64,000 nucleotides of DNA from Clostridia bacterium (GCA_017380615.1 JAFODQ010000009.1:1-64000); one strand, 5' to 3'; shown: positions 50,359 to 59,604, counted from the stretch's first letter. The notes: generated by a model not told the origin, from the sequence alone. Translations and numbers: made by a program.

Positions 50359-51735
50359 ATGAAAAAAGCACTTAAGATAGCAGGTGGGATTTTTGGCGGT
50401 CTCGTCAGCATTTTGCTTATTTTCAGTATTGTGACAGGCTATATAGCATATCCCTTCAGTCTTGTGAAAAAAAGCTTTGATTGCGAATATGAAATAGAGA
50501 ATAATATAAAGGAGCTCACGGAGGCCTTATATAACGATTCACGATATAAAACAGGATGGTTTAACTACTATGGCTTGAAATACTCAACAAATCACTATTT
50601 TAAGGGAACCATCACATATTTTAATGGTATCAAGAAGCTTTCCGAGGATTTCTTCCTCGAGCCTGCAGAAAATGGTACATTCTATTCATTTATAGACGGC
50701 TTTCTTGATGGAAAAAAGGCAAATGCCCTTTGCGATATCCGTTTTGAATGTCTGGGTGATGAAGAAGGCGAGCTTGTTTTTTATGGGCTTTCTGTTTTCA
50801 ACAGAGATATTCCTGAAAATGAGGTGTTCATAGAATCCGAATCACACAAGCTGGGGATAGATTTGCATTGGGGTGGTGCTTTAAGCTACCTTGAAGCTTA
50901 TAATGAAAATGTTCAGGCTGTTATGGTGGATGGTAAAATCAAGGTAGATTCCAATGCAGCCGAAAGATATTCAGCTGAAGCCGTCAGTGACCATGTAAAT
51001 CTCATTAACCGTAACGATACAGGCAGACTTGTTCAGCAGTCCTATTATGGCACAATTGATTATGATTACGGTGTGTTTATGGAGAATAATTGGCGTTATA
51101 ATCCGGTGCAAGGTGGCAATCAGTTTAACGATGCAAGCAAAATTGTTGATTTAAAAATAACAGACACATCTGTTTATGTTAAATGCAGGCCGCTTGATTG
51201 GGCGAAGGAAAAGGAGTTTATCACACCCTCATATATGGAGGCAACATATTCCTTTGAGGGCGAGCTTGTTCACGCAAGCTGCAGATTTGTTGATTTTTCA
51301 GGTCTCCCTGAAGACACCACAACACAGGAGATACCTGCCTTCTATTGCATTGAGCCACTTAACAGATTTGTTTATTACGAAGGGGATAAGCCCTGGAGTG
51401 ACGAGCCGTTGTCCGTCAAGGATGACTTGATTTTCTGGCCCGATGCGAATTATCCCAAGTTTTATTCTCAGGAGCATTGGTCAGCCTTTACAGGTGAGTT
51501 TGAAGATAGCTTCGGTATAGGTCTTTATGTGCCCGGTGAAACAGAGTTTCTCACAGGCGTGTACCGCAGAGGTGAAACTGTAAACGAAGACCCATCAAGG
51601 GATGATCCAACATCATACATTGCTGTTACAAAATGGCATAATTTCAAAAGCTATGAACCCTATTCCTATGAGTTTTATCTGGCTACAGGCACAAGTGATG
51701 AAATACGAACAGATTTTAAATTACTGGAGCAATAA
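50359..51735 (+). CDS. membrane-anchored protein of unknown function
   Basis: A 458-residue protein with one N-terminal hydrophobic segment (residues about 8-34) and a long extracytoplasmic part. I do not recognise the family. It is aromatic- and acid-rich with beta-like stretches (ISYNGxx-like phrases absent; YNPVQGGNQFNDASKIVDL, VYVKCRPLDWAKEKEF, and YSYEFYLATGTSDEIRTD near the end). ATG 50359 is preceded by GAGGTGG. It is followed 12 bases later by a glycosidase-like gene with the same topology, so the two may act together on a glycan outside the cell. Confidence 0.65.
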   Translation: MKKALKIAGGIFGGLVSILLIFSIVTGYIAYPFSLVKKSFDCEYEIENNIKELTEALYNDSRYKTGWFNYYGLKYSTNHYFKGTITYFNGIKKLSEDFFLEPAENGTFYSFIDGFLDGKKANALCDIRFECLGDEEGELVFYGLSVFNRDIPENEVFIESESHKLGIDLHWGGALSYLEAYNENVQAVMVDGKIKVDSNAAERYSAEAVSDHVNLINRNDTGRLVQQSYYGTIDYDYGVFMENNWRYNPVQGGNQFNDASKIVDLKITDTSVYVKCRPLDWAKEKEFITPSYMEATYSFEGELVHASCRFVDFSGLPEDTTTQEIPAFYCIEPLNRFVYYEGDKPWSDEPLSVKDDLIFWPDANYPKFYSQEHWSAFTGEFEDSFGIGLYVPGETEFLTGVYRRGETVNEDPSRDDPTSYIAVTKWHNFKSYEPYSYEFYLATGTSDEIRTDFKLLEQ

Positions 51736-51747
51736 GGGGTAGTAAAT

Positions 51748-53421
51748 ATGAAAAAGAAAATAATAATATCAGTTGTTGCACTTCTGCTTGTGGGCGCTGT
51801 GGTGACACTCGCTGTATTGCCAAAGGGCATATATTTTGGTGGCGCATCTGCAGATTTTACAATTGACCTTTCGGACAGAAAGGGTATCGCATCAAATGTT
51901 GTAAGTAATAATAATATCTGGGATATGGGTGAAGCCTTCTTTGATCCACAGATAAATGAGGAATATAATGTCTTTGAATTTGTTGAATATGTTCAGCTTA
52001 TGCAGTGCTCAGGTGGTACAGAAGACAGAGATTTATTCAAAGAACCAATGAATTTCGACGTCCTTGATGACTATGATTTTGAACCACTCATCAAAAACTG
52101 TGCAGGTATTCTCAAGCTTGGTGCAAAGCCCCATCTTAAATTAGGTGGTGTGCCTCTTAAATACACAAAGGATTATCTTCTTGACGGCTTCGGAATGAAT
52201 GTCTATCCGCCGGATGATTATGATGTTTATTATAATTATATCTTTGCACTTGCATCTGCTCTTGTTAAGGAGTTTGGTAAGGAAGAGGTTCTTACCTGGC
52301 GCTTTGGCGTTATGACTGAATATGAAAACTGGGATTGGTTCCGTGCAAAAAGTGAAACACCTGAGGATACTGCAACAGAATTCTGCAAGCTTTATGACTA
52401 TACAGTGGAAGCTCTCATTGATGCAATTGGTGAGGATGTTTTTGTCGGAGCTCATTCAATGACCGTTACAGAAGGCCATTGGGATGAGGCAGAGTTTATA
52501 AAACACATCGCAAAGGGCAAGAACTATGCAAATGGTGGAACCGGCACAAGAGTCTGCTTCCTGTCTGCATCGTTCTATGACCATTCACCAGAGGAATATA
52601 CAGAAGGTTATACCTTACCTGAAACCATTGATTATATTCGCACTGTTGCCGAAGAAAACGGACTCACAGATCTTGTTTATGGTGTTGATGAGGGCAGACT
52701 TCTTGTTGGTCTTGAAAGTGGCAAGGATAGCGATGAGCTTCTTTCCAGAACAGTGGGCTATACATATCAGGCTGCATACGATGCAAGACTGTGGAAGCAG
52801 TGTCTTGATAATAACATTGATTATTTCTCATCATGGGGATTTCTTACCGGTGGCATGGTAAGCGGATATCCGACAATTTCATACCATGTTGCGAAAAATA
52901 TTTCACAGTTTGCAGGCATGACGAAGGTTTCCGTGACTTCCTCCCAGAAGCCAACAAGATTTGGTGTTGAGATGAATGGTGTCAGCGTTTTCGATGAGGA
53001 AACCAAAACACTTCGCATTATGGCATATAATTTCAAAAATGACCTGGAATATTCCGAAGAAGCCAACTTTACATTTAATGTGGATTTAAGTGAATATGGC
53101 TTTACAAGTGCAGATGTGAAAACAACCTTTGTCGATGACAGCTGTAATTTCTTCGATGAATGGCAAAAGGACAGGGTTGAGCATAACATCACTAACGATG
53201 CCTTTGGCTGGTCTCCTGATGATCCTTGTCTTGATTCTGAAATCACTCTTAAGGATCCCGAGGTGGTTGAGCTTTACAAAACACAGCTTCGTGATAAGTA
53301 CATTGATTGTGCAAAATCAAATTCTGTTAATTCCACAGAAACAGTGAAGGATGGCGTTCTCACCATCAGCAATATTGTTGCAGGAAATTCAGTTGTATTT
53401 TACGAAATAACCTTTAAATAA
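51748..53421 (+). CDS. membrane-anchored glycoside hydrolase, GH39-like
   Basis: A 557-residue exported protein: hydrophobic anchor at residues about 5-24, then a clan GH-A style TIM barrel. Phrases like those of GH39 beta-xylosidases include GGTEDRDLF, HLKLGGVPLKYTKD, WRFGVMTEYENWDWF (probable acid/base E) and LVYGVDEGRLL (probable nucleophile E). A C-terminal beta domain of about 150 residues follows. Family placement is tentative since the usual WNEP is replaced by MTEYEN. GGGGTAGTAAAT precedes the ATG. It is paired with the unknown membrane-anchored gene before it. Confidence 0.6.
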   Translation: MKKKIIISVVALLLVGAVVTLAVLPKGIYFGGASADFTIDLSDRKGIASNVVSNNNIWDMGEAFFDPQINEEYNVFEFVEYVQLMQCSGGTEDRDLFKEPMNFDVLDDYDFEPLIKNCAGILKLGAKPHLKLGGVPLKYTKDYLLDGFGMNVYPPDDYDVYYNYIFALASALVKEFGKEEVLTWRFGVMTEYENWDWFRAKSETPEDTATEFCKLYDYTVEALIDAIGEDVFVGAHSMTVTEGHWDEAEFIKHIAKGKNYANGGTGTRVCFLSASFYDHSPEEYTEGYTLPETIDYIRTVAEENGLTDLVYGVDEGRLLVGLESGKDSDELLSRTVGYTYQAAYDARLWKQCLDNNIDYFSSWGFLTGGMVSGYPTISYHVAKNISQFAGMTKVSVTSSQKPTRFGVEMNGVSVFDEETKTLRIMAYNFKNDLEYSEEANFTFNVDLSEYGFTSADVKTTFVDDSCNFFDEWQKDRVEHNITNDAFGWSPDDPCLDSEITLKDPEVVELYKTQLRDKYIDCAKSNSVNSTETVKDGVLTISNIVAGNSVVFYEITFK

Positions 53422-53478
53422 ACATAAAATAAATTTTCCTTTCATATAGTTTTTTAGAACTCTATGGGAGGAAATTTT

Positions 53479-53754
53479 ATGTATAGTGAATATGAAGAAA
53501 GAGCAATAAGTCTCGGAAGATACATAGCAGACAGCAAATCAACAGTGAGAGCCACTGCAAAGAAATTCGGTGTTTCAAAATCAACGGTGCACACGGATAT
53601 AACTGTAAGACTCAGGAGGCTTGATCCTGCTCTTTTCGGAGAGGTGCGCAAGGTTCTTGATGTGAATAAGGAGGAGCGTCACATAAGAGGTGGTATTGCC
53701 ACAAGGGAGAAATATAAGAGAGAGGCAGTTATTTCCTCTTCCTCCGGCAGTTGA
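53479..53754 (+). CDS. spoIIID: sporulation transcription regulator SpoIIID
   Basis: A 91-residue DNA-binding protein matching SpoIIID of the mother cell: MYSEYEERAISLGRYIADSKSTVR at the N terminus, a helix-turn-helix TAKKFGVSKSTVHTDI at about 29-44, and IRGGIATREKYKRE near the end. It adjusts gene expression after sigma-E. ATG 53479 has GGGAGG upstream; the ORF is open five codons earlier. The following gene promoter starts inside its stop codon. Its presence is direct evidence for sporulation capacity. Confidence 0.95.
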   Translation: MYSEYEERAISLGRYIADSKSTVRATAKKFGVSKSTVHTDITVRLRRLDPALFGEVRKVLDVNKEERHIRGGIATREKYKREAVISSSSGS

Positions 53755-53779
53755 CAAAATCGGACTGAGAGGTTATATT
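53751..53779 (+). promoter_or_regulatory. promoter of the 53812 lipoprotein gene
   Basis: TTGACA (overlapping the spoIIID stop codon), 17 bases, TATATT, 33 bases before the ATG. Confidence 0.65.
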
Positions 53780-53811
53780 TTATATATAATATAATCTTGA
53801 GGTGAACACAG

Positions 53812-54549
53812 ATGAAAAAATTCTTATTGATTATGCTTTCTGTTTTTCTTTTGGCTTCACTTGCCTCTTGTGGTGGCAACAAAACAGGAGTGGATGATAC
53901 AAAACCTTCAGGTAACGAGGCGGTATCGGGTGAGGTAAGCACAACTGAACTCAGTGCTGAGGCTTTCACAGATGCAACCATTAAGGGCATTTTAGCAAAG
54001 CTTCCACCGGAAGAGCTTGGTCTCACTCACAATCTTAATGAGTATGTTTTCAAAGCATCAGTTGTAACCTTCAATGGTGAAAAAAGCTGTAAGGCTGCAG
54101 CTCACTATATGAGCGCAGAGCCTGAAGCATTTTTCTATATTGTTGGCACAGTTTGCTATAAGTACGATGCAGCAGAAAATAAATATTACCGTATTGATGA
54201 TAAAAAGAGTGTTGAGGTAAAGGCTGAGGTTGTGGAGCCAACAACATCGGCTGAAGACACAACATCATATACCACAAGAACAAAAGATGATGTGGATGAT
54301 GAAAATACAAAGGTTCTTCGTGCGAGATATGCTAACTATGATTTGTCCGTAGTAGGTCTTCCGAAGCCCATCACAGAATATACCTTCCAGGCAACAGCTT
54401 CATCTGCAACAGCAGTTAATGGTGAGAGGGTTTATATTATCTATCTTTTGGAAAATGGTGCTTACACAGATTTTGTTTTCGCAGTGGATGCTAATGGCAA
54501 CGACTATTATTATGACCCTGCAGCAGACCAGTATAAAAAATTATCATAA
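53812..54549 (+). CDS. lipoprotein of unknown function
   Basis: A 245-residue lipoprotein: MKKFLLIMLSVFLLASLASC gives a lipobox ending in C20. After a short linker there is a first region (about 50-140) and a second, similar-looking one at the C terminus (about 180-245), each ending in an FxYxxxGxxYYxxxxxxxxY-like phrase (YKYDAAENKYYRIDDKK; VDANGNDYYYDPAADQYKKL), so it may be an internal duplication. The linker between them is threonine-rich. Family not recognised; probably on the outer face of the membrane. Confidence 0.7.
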   Translation: MKKFLLIMLSVFLLASLASCGGNKTGVDDTKPSGNEAVSGEVSTTELSAEAFTDATIKGILAKLPPEELGLTHNLNEYVFKASVVTFNGEKSCKAAAHYMSAEPEAFFYIVGTVCYKYDAAENKYYRIDDKKSVEVKAEVVEPTTSAEDTTSYTTRTKDDVDDENTKVLRARYANYDLSVVGLPKPITEYTFQATASSATAVNGERVYIIYLLENGAYTDFVFAVDANGNDYYYDPAADQYKKLS

Positions 54550-54556
54550 TCCAATG

Positions 54557-54592
54557 AACTCAGAGCAGAACCCTGCTCTGAGTTTTATTTAT
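54557..54592 (+). terminator. terminator of the lipoprotein gene
   Basis: A perfect 12-bp stem AACTCAGAGCAG/CTGCTCTGAGTT with loop AACC, followed by TTATTTATTTT. Confidence 0.93.
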
Positions 54593-54605
54593 TTTCAGAA
54601 CAACA

Positions 54606-54634
54606 TTGATTTTAATTTCCATATTGTGTATTAT
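54606..54634 (+). promoter_or_regulatory. promoter of the ceramidase-like operon
   Basis: TTGATT, 17 bases, TATTAT, 31 bases before the GTG start. Confidence 0.5.
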
Positions 54635-54665
54635 ATAGCAGAAGAATGTCTAAGAGGTGGATTGC

Positions 54666-56471
54666 GTGAAAAAATCAGCTATTGTTGCTTTAGGAATTGG
54701 TGCGGCTGTTACAGCCGGTGTGGTTAAATACAAGCAGCTGGAAAATATGGATATGATTGAGCGCTGTCAGAAGGGCTCACGATATTTCACAAGAGCTATC
54801 AGCAGACTTCACGAGGGTCTTCCTCATCCTCCTGTTGATTGTGAGGATGAAAAGGCAGTCGGCGAAGAGCTGTGCCGAAGAGACTATGTAACAACCATTT
54901 CAAAGAAAAATGTGTGGCGTTCAGGCTATGCACAGAGAAGCATTGTCCCTGAGGATATTGCAACCAGGAAATATTGCATTGCAGGAAACACAAGGCTTCC
55001 TGCAAACTACGCAAAGGGTGTGCTTGATGATGTGAGAGTAAGGGTGCTTACTCTTGATGATAACAGCGGTAGAGGTACAATTGTACTTTGCTGTGTTGAT
55101 TGCATAGGTCTTTCAAATAAAAATGTAAGAAAAATCAGAAATATGCTTGCGGATTTTTCAAAGGAAAATAACATTTCATATATTAACATCAGCTCCACCC
55201 ACACTCATTCATCTATCGATACAATGGGTATATGGGGTGAGCTGCTCACAGTACTCAGCAATAACAGAAAGCATATCACAAAGGGTGAAGGGCAACTTCT
55301 TGATTCCTGTGATAATGAATATATGGCATTTCTTTGTGAGAAAATCTGTGAAGCTGTCAGGGAAGCCACTCTCAATATGTGTGAGGGTAAGCTCTATGAA
55401 AGCTATATGGGTAAAAGCACCATGCAGGGCATAACTGAGGATTCATCTCTTCAGGAAAGAGGTCTTTATGGCTATGTTTGGGATAGACGCGAGCCTTATG
55501 ATTGCTCCACACAGCTTCTCAGGCTTCGTTTTGTGCCCACAGATAAAGCTAAAAAGGAAACAATATTGCTGAATTTTTCTGCACATCCTTATATTAATTC
55601 AATGAAGGAGCGAAATAAGGGCACAGGAGATATGATTTCAGGGGACTTTGTTTACAGTCTGGGAGATTATTTTGAAAGAAATGATTATAACTTTATCTTC
55701 TTCAATGGTGCCGTTGCAGCTGTTTATCCAACAAGGCTTTACAGCAACCGCCTTGATCTTCAGTCTCAGGCAAGAGCTGTGGGTGAGGAAATTGGTAGAA
55801 TTGCTCTTGCAATGACAGCAACCAAGGCTGAAATAGAGAGAAGCCCCGGACTTAACCCAACATCCTATGAGGTTGAATCAGGCGTGTTTGCTAACGGTCA
55901 GATCAGCCAATATAAGCGCTGGATTGAAGCAAAAGGTGAACAGGTTGTTGAGGAAAAGGAGATTAAGCCCTTGCTTAATCTGATTGTGGATAAAGCACCT
56001 CTCAAGGTGGATAATCCAATATTTTATATGGTGGCAAAATACAGAATCGGCGCATACACAATCCTTTCCGGTGAAGGCGGCGAATATTCCTCATTTACAG
56101 AGGTTGGTCTTCTTGAGTTAGGCGACAAAAGAAGGGTTGCTTTTGTGCCCGGTGAGCTTGAGCCTGCGGTGTTAAGTGGCTCTCAGGCTGTTGGTAAGGA
56201 CGAATCCTTCTCAAAAACGGAGTTTTCCTCCGTGCCGCTTAAAATCTCCGCAGAGGATGAGGATTTAACTGTGTTTGGTCTCACTAACGATGCTATAGGT
56301 TATATTATCCCGGATAATGATTTCTCAATGATGTTTCTTGGTACAGGTAAGGTGATGAAGAAGCTTTTCGGAAACCATTATCTCGAAATATTCTCCTTCG
56401 GTAAAAATACTGCTGTAAGCATTGCCGATGCTTTCAGGGGAATTTGTGAAAGAATAAAAGGTGAAAAATGA
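54666..56471 (+). CDS. neutral ceramidase-like hydrolase, membrane-anchored
   Basis: A 601-residue protein with a short hydrophobic N terminus (IVALGIGAAVTAGVV) acting as signal or anchor. The body resembles the neutral/alkaline non-lysosomal ceramidase N-terminal domain: ISSTHTHSSIDTMG carries the metal-binding histidines and FNGAVAAVYPTR corresponds to the active-site region. Such enzymes cleave N-acyl bonds in sphingolipids, but bacterial members often have other lipid or amide substrates. GTG 54666 is 7 bases after GAGGTG; an upstream GTG at 54657 sits inside the ribosome binding site. It overlaps the next hydrolase gene by 4 bases. Confidence 0.7.
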   Translation: MKKSAIVALGIGAAVTAGVVKYKQLENMDMIERCQKGSRYFTRAISRLHEGLPHPPVDCEDEKAVGEELCRRDYVTTISKKNVWRSGYAQRSIVPEDIATRKYCIAGNTRLPANYAKGVLDDVRVRVLTLDDNSGRGTIVLCCVDCIGLSNKNVRKIRNMLADFSKENNISYINISSTHTHSSIDTMGIWGELLTVLSNNRKHITKGEGQLLDSCDNEYMAFLCEKICEAVREATLNMCEGKLYESYMGKSTMQGITEDSSLQERGLYGYVWDRREPYDCSTQLLRLRFVPTDKAKKETILLNFSAHPYINSMKERNKGTGDMISGDFVYSLGDYFERNDYNFIFFNGAVAAVYPTRLYSNRLDLQSQARAVGEEIGRIALAMTATKAEIERSPGLNPTSYEVESGVFANGQISQYKRWIEAKGEQVVEEKEIKPLLNLIVDKAPLKVDNPIFYMVAKYRIGAYTILSGEGGEYSSFTEVGLLELGDKRRVAFVPGELEPAVLSGSQAVGKDESFSKTEFSSVPLKISAEDEDLTVFGLTNDAIGYIIPDNDFSMMFLGTGKVMKKLFGNHYLEIFSFGKNTAVSIADAFRGICERIKGEK

Positions 56472-57391
56472 TTTCCGGAAAAGCAATACGAAAAAAAGAT
56501 ATTAAAAAGCTGGTTGCCATTTCATTTATTGTGGCAATTGTTCTTGAAATTCTTATGACTGTAATCGTGACCGAGGAATTTCTTAATATTGATAAATTCA
56601 TAAGGTATGATATGAGTGGAAATGTGGTAATCCGGGAGCTTTCAGGCGCTGAGCAGGCAGCTTGGCTTGAGCAGAAGCTTGAAACACAGGTGTTGGGCGA
56701 AGCAGGTGAATGTCAGGTGCTTCCGAATACTGTAACCTCCCACAGCCATATAATCATCCTTCACTCTCTTTCAACAGTGCAAAAGGATATGGCAGTTTAT
56801 GCTGTTCATTTCAATGAGCTGGGCTTTAATGTTTATATACCCGATTATATAGATGGCACCTTTACATTGGGGATAAATGAAGCTCAATATCTTCAAACCC
56901 TTGTGCAGGAGATTGTTAAAAGTGACCCTGAAGGAAAAATATTCATTTTTGGTCTTGGTGCAGGTGGCACAACAGCACTATCAGCCTCCGATATGGAGCT
57001 TCCCGGAAATGTTAAGGGCATAATTTCAGATAGCGCCTTCCACGATTTCAACGAAATAGTAAGGCTCAATATAAACGAAATGTACCATGTGCCAACATAT
57101 CCTGTTGCACAACTTTCATCGCTTTATACAAAGCTTACCCGTGGCTGGAGCTTTTCTGATACAGGTGCATTACAAGCCGTGAGGCATACACAGCTGCCGA
57201 TCCTTTATATCCATTCCACTGAAGACAGCATTGTTCCTGTGGGACAGAGCAACCGCCTCTTTGAGGTTACCCATTCCGAGGGCACCGACCATGTGACCAT
57301 CTATGGCGCCACACATTGTACTGGCGTTGTTACGGATTCCGAGAAATACTGGCGTGAGGTGGATGCTTTTATCAGAAATTCTCTTGATTGA
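56468..57391 (+). CDS. membrane-anchored alpha/beta-hydrolase-fold protein lacking the serine
   Basis: A 307-residue protein with an N-terminal membrane segment (about 14-36) and an alpha/beta hydrolase fold. The strand before the elbow (KIFIFG), the acid site PILYIHSTEDSIVPV and a late histidine in YGATHCTG are recognisable. The nucleophile elbow reads GLGAGG: G164 stands where the serine of GxSxG should be, so it may be inactive, use another mechanism or act as a binding protein. It overlaps the ceramidase-like gene by ATGA, so the two are made together. Confidence 0.75.
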   Translation: MISGKAIRKKDIKKLVAISFIVAIVLEILMTVIVTEEFLNIDKFIRYDMSGNVVIRELSGAEQAAWLEQKLETQVLGEAGECQVLPNTVTSHSHIIILHSLSTVQKDMAVYAVHFNELGFNVYIPDYIDGTFTLGINEAQYLQTLVQEIVKSDPEGKIFIFGLGAGGTTALSASDMELPGNVKGIISDSAFHDFNEIVRLNINEMYHVPTYPVAQLSSLYTKLTRGWSFSDTGALQAVRHTQLPILYIHSTEDSIVPVGQSNRLFEVTHSEGTDHVTIYGATHCTGVVTDSEKYWREVDAFIRNSLD

Positions 57392-57411
57392 AATTAAATG
57401 CCTTAAAACAC

Positions 57412-57440
57412 TTGACAAACATATATTACTTTGTTATAAT
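57412..57440 (+). promoter_or_regulatory. promoter of ylxM-ffh
   Basis: Perfect TTGACA and TATAAT with a 17-base spacer. The leader contains a 9-bp hairpin (CCTGTAAAG/CTTTACAGG, 57446-57471) directly next to an AGGAGG. Confidence 0.85.
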
Positions 57441-57505
57441 GCACTCCTGTAAAGTGAAAGTTCTTTACAGGAGGTTTCTTTTTGTGGTGTGAAAGGGGTG
57501 TAGTT

Positions 57506-57868
57506 ATGGGTAAGAATCTTGATGTTGTTTTGCTTTGCGATTACTACGGCGAAATGCTCACAGAAAACCAACGCAAATTCATAGAGTATTACTATAATGA
57601 CGACCTTTCTCTTTCTGAGATTGCTCAGAATGAGGGCATCACAAGGCAAGGTGTGCGTGACGCTGTCAAGCGTGCAGAAACACAGCTGTTTGACATGGAA
57701 AAGAAGCTCGGCTTTGCAATGCGCTCACAAAAGGTGAATGAAGCCCTTGAGCAGATTCTGGAAAGCACAGAGGTAATTAACAATTACAATATGAATGTTT
57801 CACTTTCAAGAGAGGTCAATGATGCGGTTGTTAATATAAAATCCGTTGTTGACTCATTAAATGAATAA
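57506..57868 (+). CDS. ylxM: YlxM, SRP-associated helix-turn-helix protein
   Basis: A 120-residue protein of the YlxM/p13 family, encoded just before ffh as usual. It has DYYGEMLTENQRKFIEYYYNDDLSLSEIAQ followed by the helix-turn-helix GITRQGVRDAVKRAE; it binds or modulates the signal recognition particle. ATG 57506 (AAAGGGGTG upstream) gives the family length. A TTG at 57482, with an ideal AGGAGG 7 bases before it, would add eight residues. It ends 12 bases before ffh. Confidence 0.92.
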   Translation: MGKNLDVVLLCDYYGEMLTENQRKFIEYYYNDDLSLSEIAQNEGITRQGVRDAVKRAETQLFDMEKKLGFAMRSQKVNEALEQILESTEVINNYNMNVSLSREVNDAVVNIKSVVDSLNE

Positions 57869-57880
57869 GGGGGTTGCACC

Positions 57881-59260
57881 ATGGCTTTTGAAGGTCTTTC
57901 AGACAGATTAGACAACGCCTTTAAAAAATTAAAAAGCAAGGGTAGCCTTACCGAATCTGATGTCAGAGATGCTATGAGAGAGGTTCGCCTCGCACTTCTC
58001 GAGGCCGATGTTAACTATAAGGTGGCAAAGGATTTCACCAACAGCGTAACAGAACGCGCAATCGGTGCCAAGGTTATGGAAAGCCTTACTCCCGCGCAGA
58101 TGGTTATCAAAATCGTTAACGAAGAGCTTACTGCCCTCATGGGTGGCACCCAGGCTCGTCTTGCATCTGCCTCACATCCACCAACGGTTGTTATGATGTG
58201 TGGTCTTCAGGGTTCAGGTAAAACAACCCACAGTGCAAAGATTGCTCTCAAGCTCAAGGAGCAGGGCCACAGACCACTTCTTGTTGCCTGCGATATTTAT
58301 CGTCCTGCTGCTATCAAGCAGCTGCAGGTTGTTGGTGAGCAGATTGATGTTCCCGTTTTTGAAATGGGTACAGAGAATCCTGTTAAAATAGCCACAGAGG
58401 CAATCAAGCTTGCCAAGGACAATGGCTATGATTATGTCTTCCTTGACACAGCAGGTCGTTTGCACATTGATGAACAGCTTATGCAGGAGCTCAAGGATAT
58501 CAAATCATCTGTTAAGCCTCATGAAATTCTTCTGGTTATTGACTCTATGCTGGGTCAGGATGCTGTTACTGTTGCATCGAGCTTTAACGATGCACTTGGT
58601 ATCGATGGTCTTGTTCTCACCAAGCTGGATGGTGACACCAGAGGTGGTGCCGCACTTTCGGCAAGAGCAGTAACAGGCAAGCCTATCAAGTTTATCGGTG
58701 TGGGTGAAAAGCTTAATGAGCTTGATGTTTTCCATCCTGACAGAATGGCAAGTCGTATCCTCGGTATGGGAGATGTGCTCTCTCTTATTGAGAAGGCTGA
58801 AACAGCCCTCGATGAAAAGAAGGCAGAGGAGCTTGAGAAAAAGCTTCGTGAGAATAAGCTTGATCTTAACGATATGCTTATGCAGTTTGAGGAAATGCGT
58901 AAGATGGGTCCGATGAAGGATCTTATTGCAATGATTCCGGGTCTTGGTAAGAAAGCCAAGGATGTTGATGTTGATGACAGACAGATTGACTACACAATGG
59001 CAATTATCCGTTCAATGACAATGAAGGAAAGACAGAATCCGGATATCATAAACCCATCCCGTAAGCGTCGTATTGCTGCAGGCTGTGGTATGCAGGTTGA
59101 GGATGTTAACAGACTTCTCAATCAGTATCGTTCAATGCAGAAGCTTTACAAGCAGCTTAACGGTAAGGGCTCAAAGAAAATGATGAAGCGTATGCAACGC
59201 ATGGGTCTCGGTGGAGGAATGCCGGGTGGTATGGGTGGCATGGGTGGATTCCCGATGTAA
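57881..59260 (+). CDS. ffh: signal recognition particle protein Ffh
   Basis: A 459-residue SRP54 GTPase that targets membrane proteins. N domain to about residue 90; G domain with P-loop GLQGSGKTT (about 108-116), DTAGRLHID, TKLDGDTRGG and the insertion box; C-terminal methionine-rich M domain from about 320 (MLMQFEEMRKMG, KKMMKRMQRMG) that binds SRP RNA and signal peptides, ending in a Gly/Met tail. AATAAGGGGG precedes the ATG. Full length. Confidence 0.98.
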   Translation: MAFEGLSDRLDNAFKKLKSKGSLTESDVRDAMREVRLALLEADVNYKVAKDFTNSVTERAIGAKVMESLTPAQMVIKIVNEELTALMGGTQARLASASHPPTVVMMCGLQGSGKTTHSAKIALKLKEQGHRPLLVACDIYRPAAIKQLQVVGEQIDVPVFEMGTENPVKIATEAIKLAKDNGYDYVFLDTAGRLHIDEQLMQELKDIKSSVKPHEILLVIDSMLGQDAVTVASSFNDALGIDGLVLTKLDGDTRGGAALSARAVTGKPIKFIGVGEKLNELDVFHPDRMASRILGMGDVLSLIEKAETALDEKKAEELEKKLRENKLDLNDMLMQFEEMRKMGPMKDLIAMIPGLGKKAKDVDVDDRQIDYTMAIIRSMTMKERQNPDIINPSRKRRIAAGCGMQVEDVNRLLNQYRSMQKLYKQLNGKGSKKMMKRMQRMGLGGGMPGGMGGMGGFPM

Positions 59261-59281
59261 CTCTGTTACAAAAATCAGTTT

Positions 59282-59300
59282 TTAAACACACAGTGTTTAA
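59282..59300 (+). terminator. weak hairpin between ffh and rpsP
   Basis: TTAAACAC/GTGTTTAA, 8 bp with a 3-base loop and no T run; may be a partial terminator, pause or processing site. Confidence 0.35.
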
Positions 59301-59345
59301 TATAAAATCAGTTTATTATTAATTTATTTTTCGGAGGTAATTAAA

Positions 59346-59591
59346 ATGGCAGTAAAAATTCGTCTTCGCCGTATGGGCGCAAAGAAAGCACCTTTCTATC
59401 GTGTAGTAGTAGCAGATTCTCGCTACCCTCGTGATGGTCGCTTCATTGAAGAGGTTGGTTATTACAACCCTGTAAGCAACCCTGCAGAAGTTAAGATTGA
59501 TGCAGAAAAGGTTACAAAGTGGATTGAAAATGGTGCACAGCCAACAGACACAGTTCGTGATCTTCTTAAGAAACAGAACATCATTAAGTAA
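59346..59591 (+). CDS. rpsP: 30S ribosomal protein S16
   Basis: An 81-residue S16: [20 protein letters not shown] at the N terminus and a typical [28 protein letters not shown]-type site 9 bases upstream. Start of the rpsP-khpA-rimM-trmD ribosome-maturation block. Confidence 0.98.
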   Translation: MAVKIRLRRMGAKKAPFYRVVVADSRYPRDGRFIEEVGYYNPVSNPAEVKIDAEKVTKWIENGAQPTDTVRDLLKKQNIIK

Positions 59592-59604
59592 TTAGGAGAC
59601 CATA

